From: Platerodrilus igneus | Lineage: Eukaryota; Arthropoda; Insecta; Coleoptera; Lycidae | Reading direction: 5' to 3' | Length of the DNA: 64,000 nt | Assembly: GCA_036346225.1 (NCBI GenBank) | Contig: JARFIW010001109.1 | Coordinates: 2,650,501-2,714,500 of the forward strand | Shown: positions 51,501 to 54,827 of the stretch, piece after piece | Layout: each line of letters begins with the position of its first letter | Position numbering within the stretch: position 1 is the first letter of the stretch | The notes under the pieces: model-generated | Database searches by the model: none | The model's input: the letters and a program-made list of their open reading frames with translations, nothing else | Told to the model about the DNA's origin: nothing | Program-made: the position numbers and the translations under genes

Positions 51501-54381
51501 GTAGTATTGATTTTTCTCTTTTTTCTTTTATTTAAAATAGCATGCAAGTCTATGGTAAAGGTATCAGAACGCCAAAGGTATGGCAAAGCAACGGACAGGT
51601 ATTTAATGTAAAAACAAGTAGGAAATAGTTCAACTTACAAACAGTCCTTCAGCAACGCTTCCTCGCAATTGAATGTGGGATTCCCGATGTCCTGCACTAA
51701 CGAAGCACTGCACCCTTGACTGTGAGGGTGTGGATGGGATTTCTCACACTTTACACTAATCACGCCTACGCATTTCACCGGTGTTAGCAGCAGACATTAT
51801 CATGCTGGTGGAACTACGTAACATCGATAAATCTCTTGTTAATTCTATTTCCTGAGACAATAATTTTGAAAGATTTTGTAACACAAATTGTAAAGAAAAA
51901 TAGTAATAAAAATTTAGAGTCACGGGCTTTCAAGGCACGACGTAATGCATTAAACTAACAGTAACGTGAAGCGTTTTATTTGCTACCTAGGGTAACAAAG
52001 GAAAAGCTAATGCTTTTGCATAACCAAATTCGCACAAACAAAGATCTATTTTAGATTCGTTGGGGTTAGAAAATTCAGGAACTACAGTACCAACTGTCTT
52101 TACAAGTGAATGAGATACCTGTTCATAAGAAGCAACCTCTTTTTTTCTACTAAACCTGCTACAACTGTATCACCATTTTTAGAAACACTCAAGTTTTAAA
52201 ACTGTGTTTGAATAAACCAAAGTATACACTACTCCGATAAGAAAAGGAGGCCACGAAAACTAGATCGCACACAGTTCAAATATAACAAGACAAATCCACA
52301 AAAAAACACAATTAGTAAAGCGACGGTATCACTAAGTCAATCTTCCGTAAAAACAACCACGTGCGGTCGGGTTTTCCAAGTTCTACGACTTTTATTTCTA
52401 ACAGAAAAGCAACAAAAACAATTTGTCGTGCAACGCGTAATCACTACGTCAATGTTCCGTAAACCTTTTATTTTACAAGAAAAACAACTAAAGACACAAT
52501 CAGCAAAGCAACGCGTATCACTCAAAGTACTTAATATACCGGAACCAAGAACAAAAACCGACTACGCATCTGTTCATAACAACTCGTTGTTATTACCGCC
52601 GCACTTCTTGTCAATCCAACACGTTACATACAAAAACATACCTCATTCAAAGGTAATCAGAACTACACTTCTTATCTGTTTATATTTAGACTCGTATATC
52701 CACATAAGGAACAACATTTATATGAATAGCAATTTATCATTAATTCCAAGCGTTTTGTAATTTTCACTAAGTTGGAAAACAATTTACGAATAATTCTATT
52801 TAAAATTCATTCATTGCAATGTATTTATTAATGAAAACCAATCTTCAATTAAACCATCTTTTAAAAGTAATAGCCGCGAGTTAAATTGCATACAATATAG
52901 AACTAGTAGTTGCAGAAATGTAATTACGAATTGGGAAAAAGGCGTAACAAGGTTAAGCTGTAAAAATGCCTGTTACAACTATCTTCAGAAGAAGATGTTA
53001 GCAATCGTGATATTGACTTGCTTTTTTTATTAAAAATAATTGAATCATTCGATGAATTTTTCTGCAGTAAATTTATTATTGCTCATGACTTAGTGAGAGT
53101 GAAAAATTGTATATACCGTTATATATAACTGTATATAATAATCACAGCTCTAGGTAATATAAAATCAGTAAAGTAAATAAATAAATTATCTTAATATATT
53201 TATTATTTTTACTATTTGACTAAACTTCTATGTTTCTTCTAAGTTTTGAACAGTTCTCTATACAAATGGCTGGTGTCAAAAAATAGCAGGGGCTCTGTTA
53301 CGTTGTATTGCCATAGGCCACAGGCATGCATGCACATAAAATTTTCTTAAAATAGAAGAGTTCCTGCTTCTCTTGAAAATGCCACCCGGTACTACTCATA
53401 ATAAAATTATGTACTGGTGTGAAATTGTTAAATGATATTTTATGACATCATGGCTCTTCGATATTAAAAAAAAAAAGATACTGCTGATTTTCAGTTCAAT
53501 TAAATTATTTTTAATGTTTAATCAATTTCTTATTTTTTACATAATCATTTTTAAAATGCACTGTATTTTTTATTTTAGGAAAATCTGTTAATAACAAAGT
53601 AGAACAAATAGAATATAAAATTGAACAGAAACATTACATAGATGCGATTGAGAATGCTTACAAATTTGCAAGCAAAACTTTATTGGACCTAATTATAGTT
53701 GAAAAAGATCTAATAGGTCGACTTAGATCTGTTAAGCATTATTTCTTATTAGATCAGGGAGATTTTATTGTCACATTTTTAACATTATGTGAAAAGGAAC
53801 TTGGAAAAGATGTTGCTGATGTTGTGCAGGTGCGTTTGGAATCTCTGTTGGATTTAGCATTAAGATTATCGAGTGCTAACAACGATCCTTATAAGGACGA
53901 CCTGAAAACTGAATTATTGCCATATGATTTACAGTACCAAATGTTAAAAATATTAACTATATTGTCTGTAGAAGATAGAGGTTGTAATTTCATCTTATAA
54001 ATAATATGTTTAAATGATTTTTTTGTAGATGCCGCTTTATCAAAAGCAAAAAAGAAGTCACACTTGAGCGTTATAGAAACTCTTGCATTTAGCTATGAAA
54101 TTCGATGGCCAGTTTCATTAATATTAAACAGGCGTTCACTTACTTGTTACCAAATGATATTTCGACATTTATTTTATTGTAAGTATGTAGAACGTATGAT
54201 GTGTCAGGTGTGGAGATCTAATAAGGTTGCAAAGTCCTTTCCATTTATGGCTGCTGGACAGTATCGCAATGCATTTGCACTAAGACAAAGAATGTTACAT
54301 TGTATTCAAAATCTTGAATATCATATGATGGTTGAAGTTATTGAACCACATTGGTGTGCATTTATGCTAAAGATTTCTAAG
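3491..54381 (+). CDS. TUBGCP2: Gamma-tubulin complex component 2 (GCP2), exons 1-9, 3' end beyond the window
   Basis: GCP2 pairs with GCP3 and gamma-tubulin to form the small gamma-tubulin complex that nucleates microtubules at centrosomes and other organising centres. Nine exons join in one open frame of 2136 nt (712 codons): 3491-3543, 3587-3766, 3810-3978, 11620-12114, 18744-18872, 37435-37611, 45243-45417, 53579-53983 and 54029-54381. The start MTEFRLHH resembles the vertebrate MSEFRIHH. Family landmarks follow in order: the GCP N-terminal domain from about residue 210 (IEDLLNILIG, IKELIKQILPLASHYS, FEFGQV.HAL-like FEFGQVANAL, LHRLWFYIQ, LLHDHVSGYIGDARAQELCL, WIYKGII), then YWLKRYTI and GKYLNVIRQCG near 425-460 opening the C-terminal gamma-tubulin-binding domain, YFLLDQGDF, SSANNDPYKDDL, WPVSLILNRRSL, MIFRHLFYCKYVER and NAFALRQRML. 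The final ~190 residues expected from the vertebrate length were not found. The alignment is from memory; the identification is strong. Confidence 0.95.
3587..3766 (+). CDS. TUBGCP2: GCP2 exon 2
   Basis: The acceptor is TTGTTTTAG at 3578-3586. The exon reads ..DLVEYLQKRISTE.. through FTAKVEELQAK, comparable with the LLQKNRTP..DFLKKYDELKSK region of vertebrate GCP2. The donor GTAATT at 3767 opens a second 43-bp intron (3767-3809). Confidence 0.88.
3810..3978 (+). CDS. TUBGCP2: GCP2 exon 3
   Basis: The acceptor is TCTCTGTAG at 3801-3809. The product VDSLAEYVQLLNYISQDSTL is comparable with DPLVYLLSKLTEDKETL of vertebrate GCP2, followed by a serine-rich linker. It ends CCTCAA before the donor GTAGGT at 3979, in phase 0, which matches the phase-0 acceptor of exon 4. 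Confidence 0.85.
3979..4799. other. Start of GCP2 intron 3, no feature seen
   Basis: This is AT-rich intronic sequence. Two overlapping open frames at 4371-4672 do not match any part of GCP2 or a family I know. The protein alignment is continuous between exon 3 and exon 4, so no exon is needed here. Confidence 0.4.
4800..5219 (-). pseudogene. Coiled-coil ORF1-like fragment of a LINE
   Basis: An open frame of 139 residues on the minus strand has an N-terminal helix-rich part and then LTELNARIIDLENQTYNLDN followed by LLFNGIPNKPDETPDD. That order (heptad-like helix, LENQ/LENR, a 'N.L...GIP' turn, then acidic E..DD..L..I..KL) is the layout of the ORF1 or gag-like protein of several insect LINEs, where the coiled coil trimerises and the next segment binds RNA. 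There is no matching polymerase next to it, so it is an isolated fragment in intron 3. The reading is inference from pattern; a lineage-specific gene is the alternative. Confidence 0.4.
5220..6693. other. Intron 3, no recognised feature
   Basis: AT-rich sequence with no open frame of note, no terminal repeat and no tRNA-like promoter boxes that I can see. Confidence 0.35.
6694..8336 (+). repeat. Left arm of a 4 kb inverted repeat
   Basis: This arm is the imperfect reverse complement of 8669-10650. Matched landmarks include CTCGTTTAGTGGTTATCACA (about 6738), GGAGACCAGTTTGGAAG (about 6771), GATTACAATGGTAAGTAATC (about 6928) and CCTTAAATCTACTTAG near 8298. The two arms face a spacer of about 330 bp. 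The arms differ by many substitutions and short indels, so the duplication is old. No transposase frame is visible in the arm. Confidence 0.8.
8337..8668. other. Spacer of the inverted repeat
   Basis: About 330 bp not shared between the arms. It holds a short open frame (8346-8534) that I do not recognise and the GC-richer stretch GCACGCCCGGAGGC near 8517. It would form the loop if the intron RNA folded. Confidence 0.5.
8669..10650 (-). repeat. Right arm of the 4 kb inverted repeat, interrupted by a SINE
   Basis: Reverse complement of the left arm: TAAGTAGATTTAAGGTTAG near 8690, GATTACTTACCATTGTAATC near 10085, CTTCCAAACTGGTCTCC near 10552 and GTGATAATCACTAAACGAG near 10583. It is about 300 bp longer than the left arm because a tRNA-derived SINE sits at 10228-10526. 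Without it the arms are of similar length. Confidence 0.8.
10228..10526 (-). mobile_element. tRNA-derived SINE with target site duplication
   Basis: Read on the minus strand, the element begins with a tRNA-like head: an A-box-like TAGTTGGTAAGCG and a B-box-like GGTTCAAATCC, the internal promoter of RNA polymerase III. A tRNA-unrelated body ending near GGTACTACATTAGCC (plus-strand order) follows. The flanks TGGTCAAAACCAC (10215-10227) and TGGCCGAAATCAC (10527-10539) are an imperfect 13-bp target site duplication, and the opposite arm of the inverted repeat shows the empty site as TGGCTTTGGCCA. Similar copies lie at 39090-39350 and, as a 3' fragment, at 42035-42115. Confidence 0.75.
10651..11619. 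other. End of intron 3, nothing recognised
   Basis: AT-rich DNA ending in the acceptor TATATTTTAG. A minus-strand frame at 11306-11533 has no recognisable content. Confidence 0.35.
11620..12114 (+). CDS. TUBGCP2: GCP2 exon 4
   Basis: The exon is phase 0 at both ends and carries 165 codons. It opens VKSRLKQIASAKQ, passes a variable linker to SWVQRRPSMSWDF (comparable with the 'P.WV.ERP.L..DF' motif of GCP2) and enters the N-terminal GCP domain with IEDLLNILIGMQGCYIDA, IKELIKQILPLASHYS and EKMRFEFGQVANALAECM. The donor is GTAAGT at 12115. The internal motifs make this the most diagnostic exon of the gene. Confidence 0.95.
12115..13189. other. Start of intron 4, no clear feature
   Basis: AT-rich sequence. 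Near 12910-12957 a CTTTTTCCTTAAATAAATAA tail resembles the simple-repeat 3' end of a LINE, but nothing coding precedes it. The minus-strand frame at 12960-13160 is unrecognised. Confidence 0.3.
13190..13535 (+). mobile_element. 3' remnant of the same RTE-like LINE family
   Basis: Translated pieces MMMVARTNKVNNKEVTEIVD and, later, CRPR.DYCTQIVKDADCGNF and ...NRKQLRYTSNQF line up with the remnant at 1-400 and with the C-terminus of the LINE at 23640-24410. Stops and frameshifts are frequent. It is a 5'-truncated, dead copy within GCP2 intron 4. Confidence 0.65.
13850..14936 (+). pseudogene. mariner transposase, heavily decayed
   Basis: Segments of a mariner (IS630/Tc1/mariner) transposase appear in order in all three frames: a helix-turn-helix part with WYRSEFNRG-like WYSEFNRGRS (13920-13950), SITSIHSILHEHLAVKKLCA and RWIPHNLTSLKK (about 14078-14180), GNESWIYSYEPESKQQ (about 14255, equivalent to GDESW with the first catalytic Asp region changed to N), a partly legible HHDNAS-type region near 14510-14535, and LAPNDFFLFSHVKNKLHGQ (about 14585, holding the third catalytic Asp typical of D,D34D mariners). 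Many indels separate the pieces. The C-terminal part contains a tandem duplication of about 65 bp. I could not place the terminal inverted repeats. Confidence 0.85.
14667..14796 (+). repeat. Internal tandem duplication in the mariner fossil
   Basis: The stretch GGTTGAATCGTTCAAATCCC to AAATGCTATGAAA is followed directly by a second diverged copy starting GGTTGAATCGCTCAAAACCC. It duplicates the segment encoding the 'S..EWKKCYE' part of the transposase. Differences between copies show it is not recent. Confidence 0.75.
14937..15299. other. Intron 4, nothing recognised
   Basis: AT-rich, with a short TA run near 15229. No gene or repeat boundary seen. Confidence 0.3.
15300..15630. repeat. GC-rich patch with GTCC/GTCT simple repeat
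   Basis: A run of CTGTCTGTCCGTCTGTCCGT (15340-15368) opens a block of about 300 bp that is clearly richer in G+C than its surroundings, with C and G runs such as GACCCCCCCGGGG near 15610. The preceding GAACTTCGTTCG is a short palindrome. No protein reading is convincing. It looks like a dispersed repeat inserted into the intron. Confidence 0.45.
15700..16450 (-). pseudogene. Transposase-like remnant with a possible small intron
   Basis: On the minus strand an N-terminal segment GNQLVANLIKLFEQECNNSG ends TALQE at a GTAATT donor-like site (16321). After 62 bp that end in an acceptor-like TATTGCAG (16260), a second segment reads AALQINISTVSSV and NKPFMPDKKRA. That order (a leucine-rich helical start, then a helix-turn-helix 'AALG.S..TV..I') resembles DNA-binding ends of Tc1-like transposases found repeatedly in insect genomes. 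The rest, down to about 15700, shows only scattered pieces with stops. The join is one base out of frame, so the copy is decayed. Family and intron are inference. Confidence 0.35.
16451..18743. other. End of intron 4, nothing recognised
   Basis: AT-rich intronic DNA with no terminal repeats or coding pieces I can support. It ends in the acceptor ATTTTTGTTTTAG of GCP2 exon 5. Confidence 0.35.
18744..18872 (+). CDS. TUBGCP2: GCP2 exon 5
   Basis: A 43-codon exon, phase 0 at both ends, reading LFITQLETEHRCGNLNLHRL then WFYIQNNLQNLSIMSNLATT. It matches the 'QLE..HR.G.L.L..LWFYIQP....M.ILA.LAT' block of GCP2. The donor is GTAAGT at 18873. It was found by translating the region directly because the frame is short. 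Confidence 0.92.
18873..19619. other. Start of intron 5, nothing recognised
   Basis: AT-rich sequence without an identifiable gene or repeat. Confidence 0.35.
19620..21718 (-). pseudogene. Fragmented transposase-like gene of an unnamed insect family
   Basis: The upstream end (21718 downwards) reads MNCKKCCTKLKFF.., then an acidic stretch SSDSDDDPTYIFPSEPTSPV. Near 21440-21240 come WNKPQPSE and, in another frame, CNMCKFKCTKNVFNDEECNK and ICRAYWSMEFVG. Further down (20244-19933) is SHNFMKVDSMLSCIKSTNKN, WINIFKSARRKRPYP and LKVLA. Acidic N-terminus, a Cys-rich 'C..C.FKC' segment with an 'YWSM' end, and 'H.FM.VDSM.S.I...ARR..PY' near the C-terminus form a layout I recall from uncharacterised transposon-like proteins with many copies in insects. 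Frameshifts make this copy dead. The family has no name I can give with confidence. Confidence 0.4.
21719..22569. other. Intron 5, nothing recognised
   Basis: AT-rich DNA; a plus-strand frame at 21794-22003 has no family resemblance. Confidence 0.3.
22570..22752 (-). mobile_element. Second 3' end of the RTE-like LINE
   Basis: This stretch is closely similar to 23636-23800, the 3' end of the LINE copy just downstream: both contain GGTTTGACGCAGCTCTAA, CATACCCTTCACAACCTAAA and TAATAATTTGACTAATATAG. It encodes the last part of the polymerase (minus strand: ..IIRNLGCEGYVELFRLAQN..). It is a 5'-truncated copy of about 180 bp. Confidence 0.8.
22857..23600 (+). repeat. Minisatellite, 8 copies of a 93-bp unit
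   Basis: The 93-bp unit contains GTTATGTCATGGTGACGTTT, AGGCTTAAGCAACGAAACGC and ACCAACATGCCAGACCGCTA. Eight copies are present, almost identical. The first and last read CCGCTAACTAATTG, while inner copies read CCGCTACCTAATTG; the seventh has CATTCCAGATCGC. Because 93 is a multiple of three and the inner variant lacks the TAA, a 214-residue frame runs through the array, repeating SYVMVTFIKLYVMVRLKQRN.. every 31 residues. I read that frame as a by-product of the period. The array lies between two 3' ends of the same LINE family. Confidence 0.95.
23625..24770 (-). mobile_element. RTE-like LINE, 3' half (separated from its 5' half by a BEL element)
   Basis: Together with 29950-32062 this forms one LINE of about 3.2 kb on the minus strand. 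This half encodes the palm-to-thumb part and C-terminus of the reverse transcriptase: FAFVDLQKGFDRVNW and IRNGVRQGCILSPLIFN near 24700-24500, then, in the 252-residue open frame 24406-23648, FCYLGSIITKDGCSGRDI, YVWSVLLYGSETWT, WCYRRMLKISWTDRVTNEEV, MIGHQLRHEG, VGRPRQNYISQIIRDLGCEG and LAQNRKEFRAASN. The catalytic YADD region is disrupted near 24410. The 3' end lies close to 23630. Confidence 0.88.
24771..25025 (+). repeat. 5' LTR of the BEL/Pao element
   Basis: A 255-bp direct repeat of 29695-29949, starting TGTTACAGCT and ending AATACTACA. I count a single difference between the two copies (AACGCGATGG against AACGTGATGG), at a CpG. The 5-bp sequence GGTTC stands directly before it and recurs directly after the 3' LTR, as expected for a target site duplication. 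Confidence 0.97.
25026..25043 (+). promoter_or_regulatory. Primer binding site of the BEL element
   Basis: TGGTCCTTCGAGCCGGAT starts at the first base after the 5' LTR. It begins with TGG, the complement of a tRNA CCA end, and this TTCGAGCCGG type is usual in BEL/Pao elements. It would prime minus-strand DNA synthesis. Confidence 0.85.
25618..29580 (+). pseudogene. BEL/Pao pol polyprotein (protease, RT, RNase H, integrase), broken
   Basis: Protease: ARVKIYDRNGKVHNC and the active-site-like LLDCGSQSNFM near 25815. Linker and RT: MLGWILSGQL (26197), LTADIAKMYRQVLIKP (about 26790), GTASGSFLAIRALQQ (26925) and SFYVDDLLMGTNSV (27017), the last holding the two catalytic aspartates. Connection and RNase H: IFDPLGLLTPCII (about 27330), LHGFSDAAQHAYAAAVY (27537), WCDSEIELSWIKS and NPADLASRG. 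Integrase: zinc-binding region with CVKC (about 28570), ENCGVDYAGPFEL (28660), a frame-shifted middle block near 28855 and PNFGGIWEAGVKSTK (29012), then a C-terminal part read through 29580. At least half a dozen stops and frameshifts (for example near 26091, 26450, 26900, 28320 and 28860) disable it. Confidence 0.9.
29695..29949 (+). repeat. 3' LTR of the BEL/Pao element
   Basis: Copy of 24771-25025 with one visible difference. It is preceded by a purine-rich GGGTGGGGTCAGTA (29681-29694), a plausible polypurine tract, and followed by the duplicated target GGTTC. An AATAAATAAAAAAT run near the middle can serve as polyadenylation signal. Confidence 0.97.
29950..30899 (-). pseudogene. LINE reverse transcriptase, N-terminal part
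   Basis: Two frames in the same register separated by one stop at 30570: ..TIGKKKIEARKPWVTKEILD (a PW(V/I)T motif typical of the linker between endonuclease and RT) and then LKLNKAPGIDDIPAELIKYA, INIPIPKKSG, FRTVSLTSHASKILT and GEDQYGFRKDRGTRE. The last of these is the RT motif just before the catalytic palm and is where BEL inserted. The stop and the frameshift before it show that the LINE was not active when sampled. Confidence 0.9.
30887..31807 (-). pseudogene. LINE endonuclease domain (APE type)
   Basis: A 306-residue open frame with the whole order of a LINE endonuclease: LVIGTWNVRSLL, LDILGISEVRW (the metal-binding Glu), GVGIVLGKRLG, VLIQVYMPTTQYEDE, LIVVGDFNASVGE (catalytic D.N), ERSVEFCQEHRLVTVNTLFE, RRRYTWKAPGDRARYQIDYI and GADIDSDHNLV (catalytic SDH). 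It nicks target DNA for target-primed reverse transcription. All catalytic motifs are present. The frame shifts near 30900 before the reverse transcriptase. The 'YMPT..Y', 'QIDYI..K.R..N.V' and 'GADI.SDH' pattern is that of RTE/BovB-type endonucleases. Confidence 0.92.
32065..33370 (+). mobile_element. Tc1/mariner-type DNA transposon, broken transposase
   Basis: The element of 1306 bp is bounded by inverted repeats (CAGTATTGCCCGAAATAAAC at the left; the right end is the complement of CAGTATTGACCGAAATAAAC) and flanked by TA on both sides (32063-32064 and 33371-33372), the target of this superfamily. The transposase is on the plus strand from about 32201: a helix-turn-helix part, then NVWFSDEAHFHLSGYVNRRT with the first catalytic Asp (about 32681), VSVWCAVSGHGIIGPYF, and FQQDG with the second (about 32971). 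A frameshift follows FQQDG and the sequence continues as ATCHTAAAIRQFLQEHFPSK in the next frame; another shift lies near 32430-32520. It sits at the 5' tip of the LINE. Confidence 0.92.
33371..34430. other. Intron 5, nothing recognised
   Basis: AT-rich DNA. A minus-strand frame at 34012-34269 has low-complexity composition and no family match. Confidence 0.3.
34435..34620 (+). mobile_element. Short LINE polymerase fragment
   Basis: EILLTYGCEIWSNKKYYKV at about 34437-34493 corresponds to the 'LLYGSETWT' block in the C-terminal part of LINE polymerases such as the copy at 23648-24406. A weak RLW..GQ.LRNPEEL-like stretch follows near 34570. The similarity is short. Confidence 0.35.
35318..35960 (+). 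mobile_element. 3' part of a second type of LINE (CR1/Jockey-like tail)
   Basis: Two frames that overlap with a shift near 35740 read VFKLQKCTIRIICHSRKYKH, CRPLFKKLNILTYFSLFVFD, then HSHYTRKVGY, FIFMAPMLYDKLATNIR and SLDEFLNEKL. 'LQK..IR.I', 'PLF..L.ILT..SLY.F', 'HSY.TR' and 'LYN.LP..I......F...L...L......S..EFL' is the normal C-terminal order of LINE polymerases that end with a thumb and tail unlike the RTE-type copies in this window. A 3' tail rich in AATACATAC follows near 36140. It is dead and 5'-truncated. Confidence 0.75.
35961..36828. other. Intron 5, unrecognised open frame
   Basis: The plus-strand frame 36163-36516 (117 residues) is hydrophobic and cysteine-containing but has no family resemblance I can support. 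The rest is AT-rich. Confidence 0.25.
36843..36949. repeat. Hairpin with ~51-bp stem and TTCG loop
   Basis: The left arm runs from AGTCATTATAAATATTTATG through GGGTTGGGGCCGTGTCATCT to TATAAAC; the loop is TTCG (36895-36898); the right arm returns GTTTATAAGATGACGCGGCC and so on to ATAATGACT. Few mismatches occur. The outer part CTTTCACGACCGGAGTCATT (36830-36849) recurs in reverse at 49050-49070, so this is a dispersed family, plausibly a MITE or the tip of a larger element. Confidence 0.85.
36950..37434. other. End of intron 5, nothing recognised
   Basis: AT-rich. A direct repeat of about 30 bp around TTTTGAAATTTATATTTGAT occurs twice near 37252-37302. It ends in the acceptor GTAATGTTTTTCAG. 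Confidence 0.45.
37435..37611 (+). CDS. TUBGCP2: GCP2 exon 6
   Basis: 59 codons, phase 0 at both ends: SDAKGGKILSLLHDHVSGYI, GDARAQELCLHLMQAACVPY and MKMLGMWIYKGIISDPIGE. It matches the 'GG..LS.LHD....Y.GD..AQELCL.L...A..PY...L..WIY.GII.DP' block at the end of the N-terminal GCP domain. Donor GTAAGT at 37612. Confidence 0.95.
37612..39089. other. Start of intron 6, nothing recognised
   Basis: AT-rich. Plus-strand frames at 37933-38166 and 38476-38679 have no recognisable content. Confidence 0.3.
39090..39350 (-). mobile_element. Second copy of the tRNA-derived SINE
   Basis: On the minus strand it starts GGTGGCTCTATGGCTTAGTT with an A-box-like TAGTTGGTTTGCA and a B-box-like AGTTCGATTCT, followed by the same body as the copy at 10228-10526 (plus-strand landmarks GTAGTGATCTTTAATATGTG, TTTTTCAAGCGGACT and GACCTTGGGCTTAGT). 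Clear divergence between copies shows an old family. Confidence 0.7.
39627..42627 (+). mobile_element. hAT-like DNA transposon remnant
   Basis: The left end CAGGGCTGCCA and the right end (complement CAGGGTTGCCA) are short inverted repeats of hAT type about 3 kb apart; the adjacent sequences CTACCTA and CTACTTA are a near match that may be the target duplication. Inside, on the plus strand, VVKICLTLSHRSADVERRFS (about 41232-41291) is the C-terminal dimerisation motif of hAT transposases ('L..L..S.A.VER.FS'). Upstream translation (40330-40900) gives only scattered fragments with many stops. The copy is long dead. Confidence 0.6.
42035..42115 (+). mobile_element. 3' fragment of the SINE within the hAT remnant
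   Basis: AAATTTCCAG to CTCGTTTTCTGGCCAATGTA then GTACCTTCGAGTGCAGTATT is the reverse complement of the first 80 bp of the element at 10228-10526. It is a tail-only copy in the opposite orientation. Confidence 0.55.
42628..45242. other. End of intron 6, nothing recognised
   Basis: AT-rich. Frames at 43335-43577 (plus) and 44449-44706 (minus) show no known family. It ends in ATTCTTTTAG before exon 7. Confidence 0.3.
45243..45417 (+). CDS. TUBGCP2: GCP2 exon 7
   Basis: The product is FLVEDNEIVQKEEMPIDYSA, DYWLKRYTIRRERIPKFLEP, VADFILRAGKYLNVIRQCG. It matches 'EFMVEE.....E....DY...YW..RYT.....IP.FL...A..IL..GKYLNV.R.CG' of GCP2, the hinge between the two GCP domains. A second AG six bases downstream (45248) is a possible alternative acceptor, but the first agrees better with the family. 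Donor GTAAGA at 45418, phase 1. Confidence 0.93.
45590..47510 (-). mobile_element. Second RTE-like LINE, different subfamily
   Basis: Read from 47503 down: RGNRLIEFCNKNSLTITNTL, YQIDCILIRQRFRNQVKDNR and ADIDTDHNI (C-terminal half of the endonuclease; the first half is missing), ENKRPWITKDILNLIDERR (linker PWIT motif), LKNGKAPGTDKVQAE (RT), then LTARMSKILTRIVQKQMEKR, EILGEDQFGFRRNRGTREAI and FVDLEKAFDNVKW (palm), and near 45970 GVRQGW.LS.LIFN. The order equals that of the LINE split by BEL, but the residues differ widely, so it is a related subfamily. Several frameshifts are present, the 3' end stops near 45590 and the 5' end is cut at about 47510, where unrelated sequence begins. Confidence 0.88.
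47511..48700. other. Intron 7, nothing firmly recognised
   Basis: From 47511 to about 47740 the sequence is less AT-rich and unlike the LINE that precedes it; it may belong to another repeat. The rest is AT-rich. Confidence 0.3.
48706..48775. repeat. Palindrome A, left of the recombinase fossil
   Basis: The stem GTTTGTAAACCGAGAC (48721-48736) pairs with GTCTCGGTTTGCAAG (48744-48758) around a 7-nt loop, and the outer GGTTGAGAATAC pairs with GTATTCGAAACC. The core CCGAGAC..GTCTCGG is the same as in the palindrome at 50692-50830. Confidence 0.85.
49035..49070. repeat. Relative of the 36.8 kb hairpin
   Basis: CCATAAATATTTATAATGAC then TCCGACCGTGAAAGTC is the near-exact reverse complement of 36829-36863. 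A 13-bp word CATCTCGTTACCA also occurs twice, at about 49025 and 49083. Confidence 0.7.
49290..50464 (+). pseudogene. Tyrosine recombinase-like gene (Crypton-like), decayed
   Basis: The first part (49290-49808) stays in one frame with two stops: TRKTHEFVWNQFMEFCTKR, LANILKDFAFNMRK..YKEE, TIWNITAKKLQQ, LDPFKDIQFQKGRNAHETKR and LQQKFYQLAAVELACRGSNL, the last near where the box I arginine is expected. The next part, in other frames, has LTDNKWIVPN, CPVRLFKMLISKRS and NRLFLTLNQ (49969-50100), then IANHSDHSTAVSSLSQFGEQ, EQQHIKITGHASSSSIKPLA (50204-50330). The 'NHS..STAVS.L...G..EQ..IKITGH.S..SIKPYL' block is the box II region (H..R, then GH) of tyrosine recombinases. The arginine of H..R reads H and the terminal Tyr position reads L, so catalysis is lost. 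Such single-recombinase genes without a reverse transcriptase suggest a Crypton. Palindromes flank it on both sides. Confidence 0.6.
50692..50830. repeat. Palindrome B, right of the recombinase fossil
   Basis: A near-continuous palindrome of about 139 bp. The inner stem TAAAAGTCCGAGACC (50748-50762) pairs with GGTCTCGGGCTTTTA (50766-50780) around AAA; the outer arms TTTTGCAAAATTTTGCTTTG and GTTTGAGACT pair with AGTCTGAAAC and AAGCAAAATATTGCAAAA. Confidence 0.88.
50831..53578. other. End of intron 7, one weak direct repeat
   Basis: No gene recognised. At about 52305-52530 three diverged stretches resemble each other: GTAAAGCGACGGTATCACT, GTGCAACGCGTAATCACT and GCAAAGCAACGCGTATCACT, each after an ACAA(T/A)..run, the first two followed by (A/T)(A/C)GTCAAT.TTCCGTAAA. 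The plus-strand frame 50822-51130 begins with a hydrophobic segment but has no family match. Confidence 0.35.
53579..53983 (+). CDS. TUBGCP2: GCP2 exon 8
   Basis: The acceptor is TTTTATTTTAG. The product runs KSVNNKVEQIEYKIEQKHYI, DAIENAYKFASKTLLDLI, GRLRSVKHYFLLDQGDFIV, VRLESLLDLALRLSSANNDP, YKDDLKTELLPYDLQYQMLK. It covers the start of the C-terminal GCP domain that binds gamma-tubulin. The donor is either GTTGTA at 53981 or, with better consensus, GTAATT at 53984; both keep phase and differ by one residue. I use the second. Confidence 0.93.
54029..54381 (+). CDS. TUBGCP2: GCP2 exon 9
   Basis: After a 45-bp intron (53984-54028) with acceptor TTTTTTTGTAG, the exon reads ALSKAKKKSHLSVIETLAFS, YEIRWPVSLILNRRSLTCYQ, MIFRHLFYCKYVERMMCQVW, NAFALRQRMLHCIQNLEYHM and VEVIEPHWCAFMLKISK. 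It is the 'KWPLSLIINRKALTRYQMLFRH.FYCKHVE' and 'F.LRQRML.F..N..YYM..EV.EP.W' region. It ends before the donor GTGAGT at 54382, phase 0. No later exon was found up to 64000. Confidence 0.94.
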
Positions 54382-54827
54382 GTGAGTTTTTAAACACGTA
54401 TTTAGGAAAAAACATATTTTTCAATCGCCAATTCAGTAATATGTACATTTTAAGCAAGTAAATTGTACCACAATTTGTTAATTGTTATAACTTGACAGGT
54501 CATTTTATATTATTAGATAGGCTAATTTACCAATGCCTCTCTTGTATAGGTGCGTCTGTGTAATCTACAAGTAATATATTAATGAAACTGTCGAGAAGAG
54601 GTCCTTGTAAATTTAATATTTAAGGTGCAAGCTAATGACATTTATTATTTTGATACCAGCAGATAGGTAAAGCCTTGGCTAAAAATAGTTTTGCTGTTAA
54701 TAGAACTAACTAGATATTCTAATAACATAAGGCACATACACAAATTGAAACACATTTCTACAAAATTGCTTTTATCCCATTAAAACAGATTATTAACCTT
54801 AAAATTGTGTTTTGATTTATAATATAT

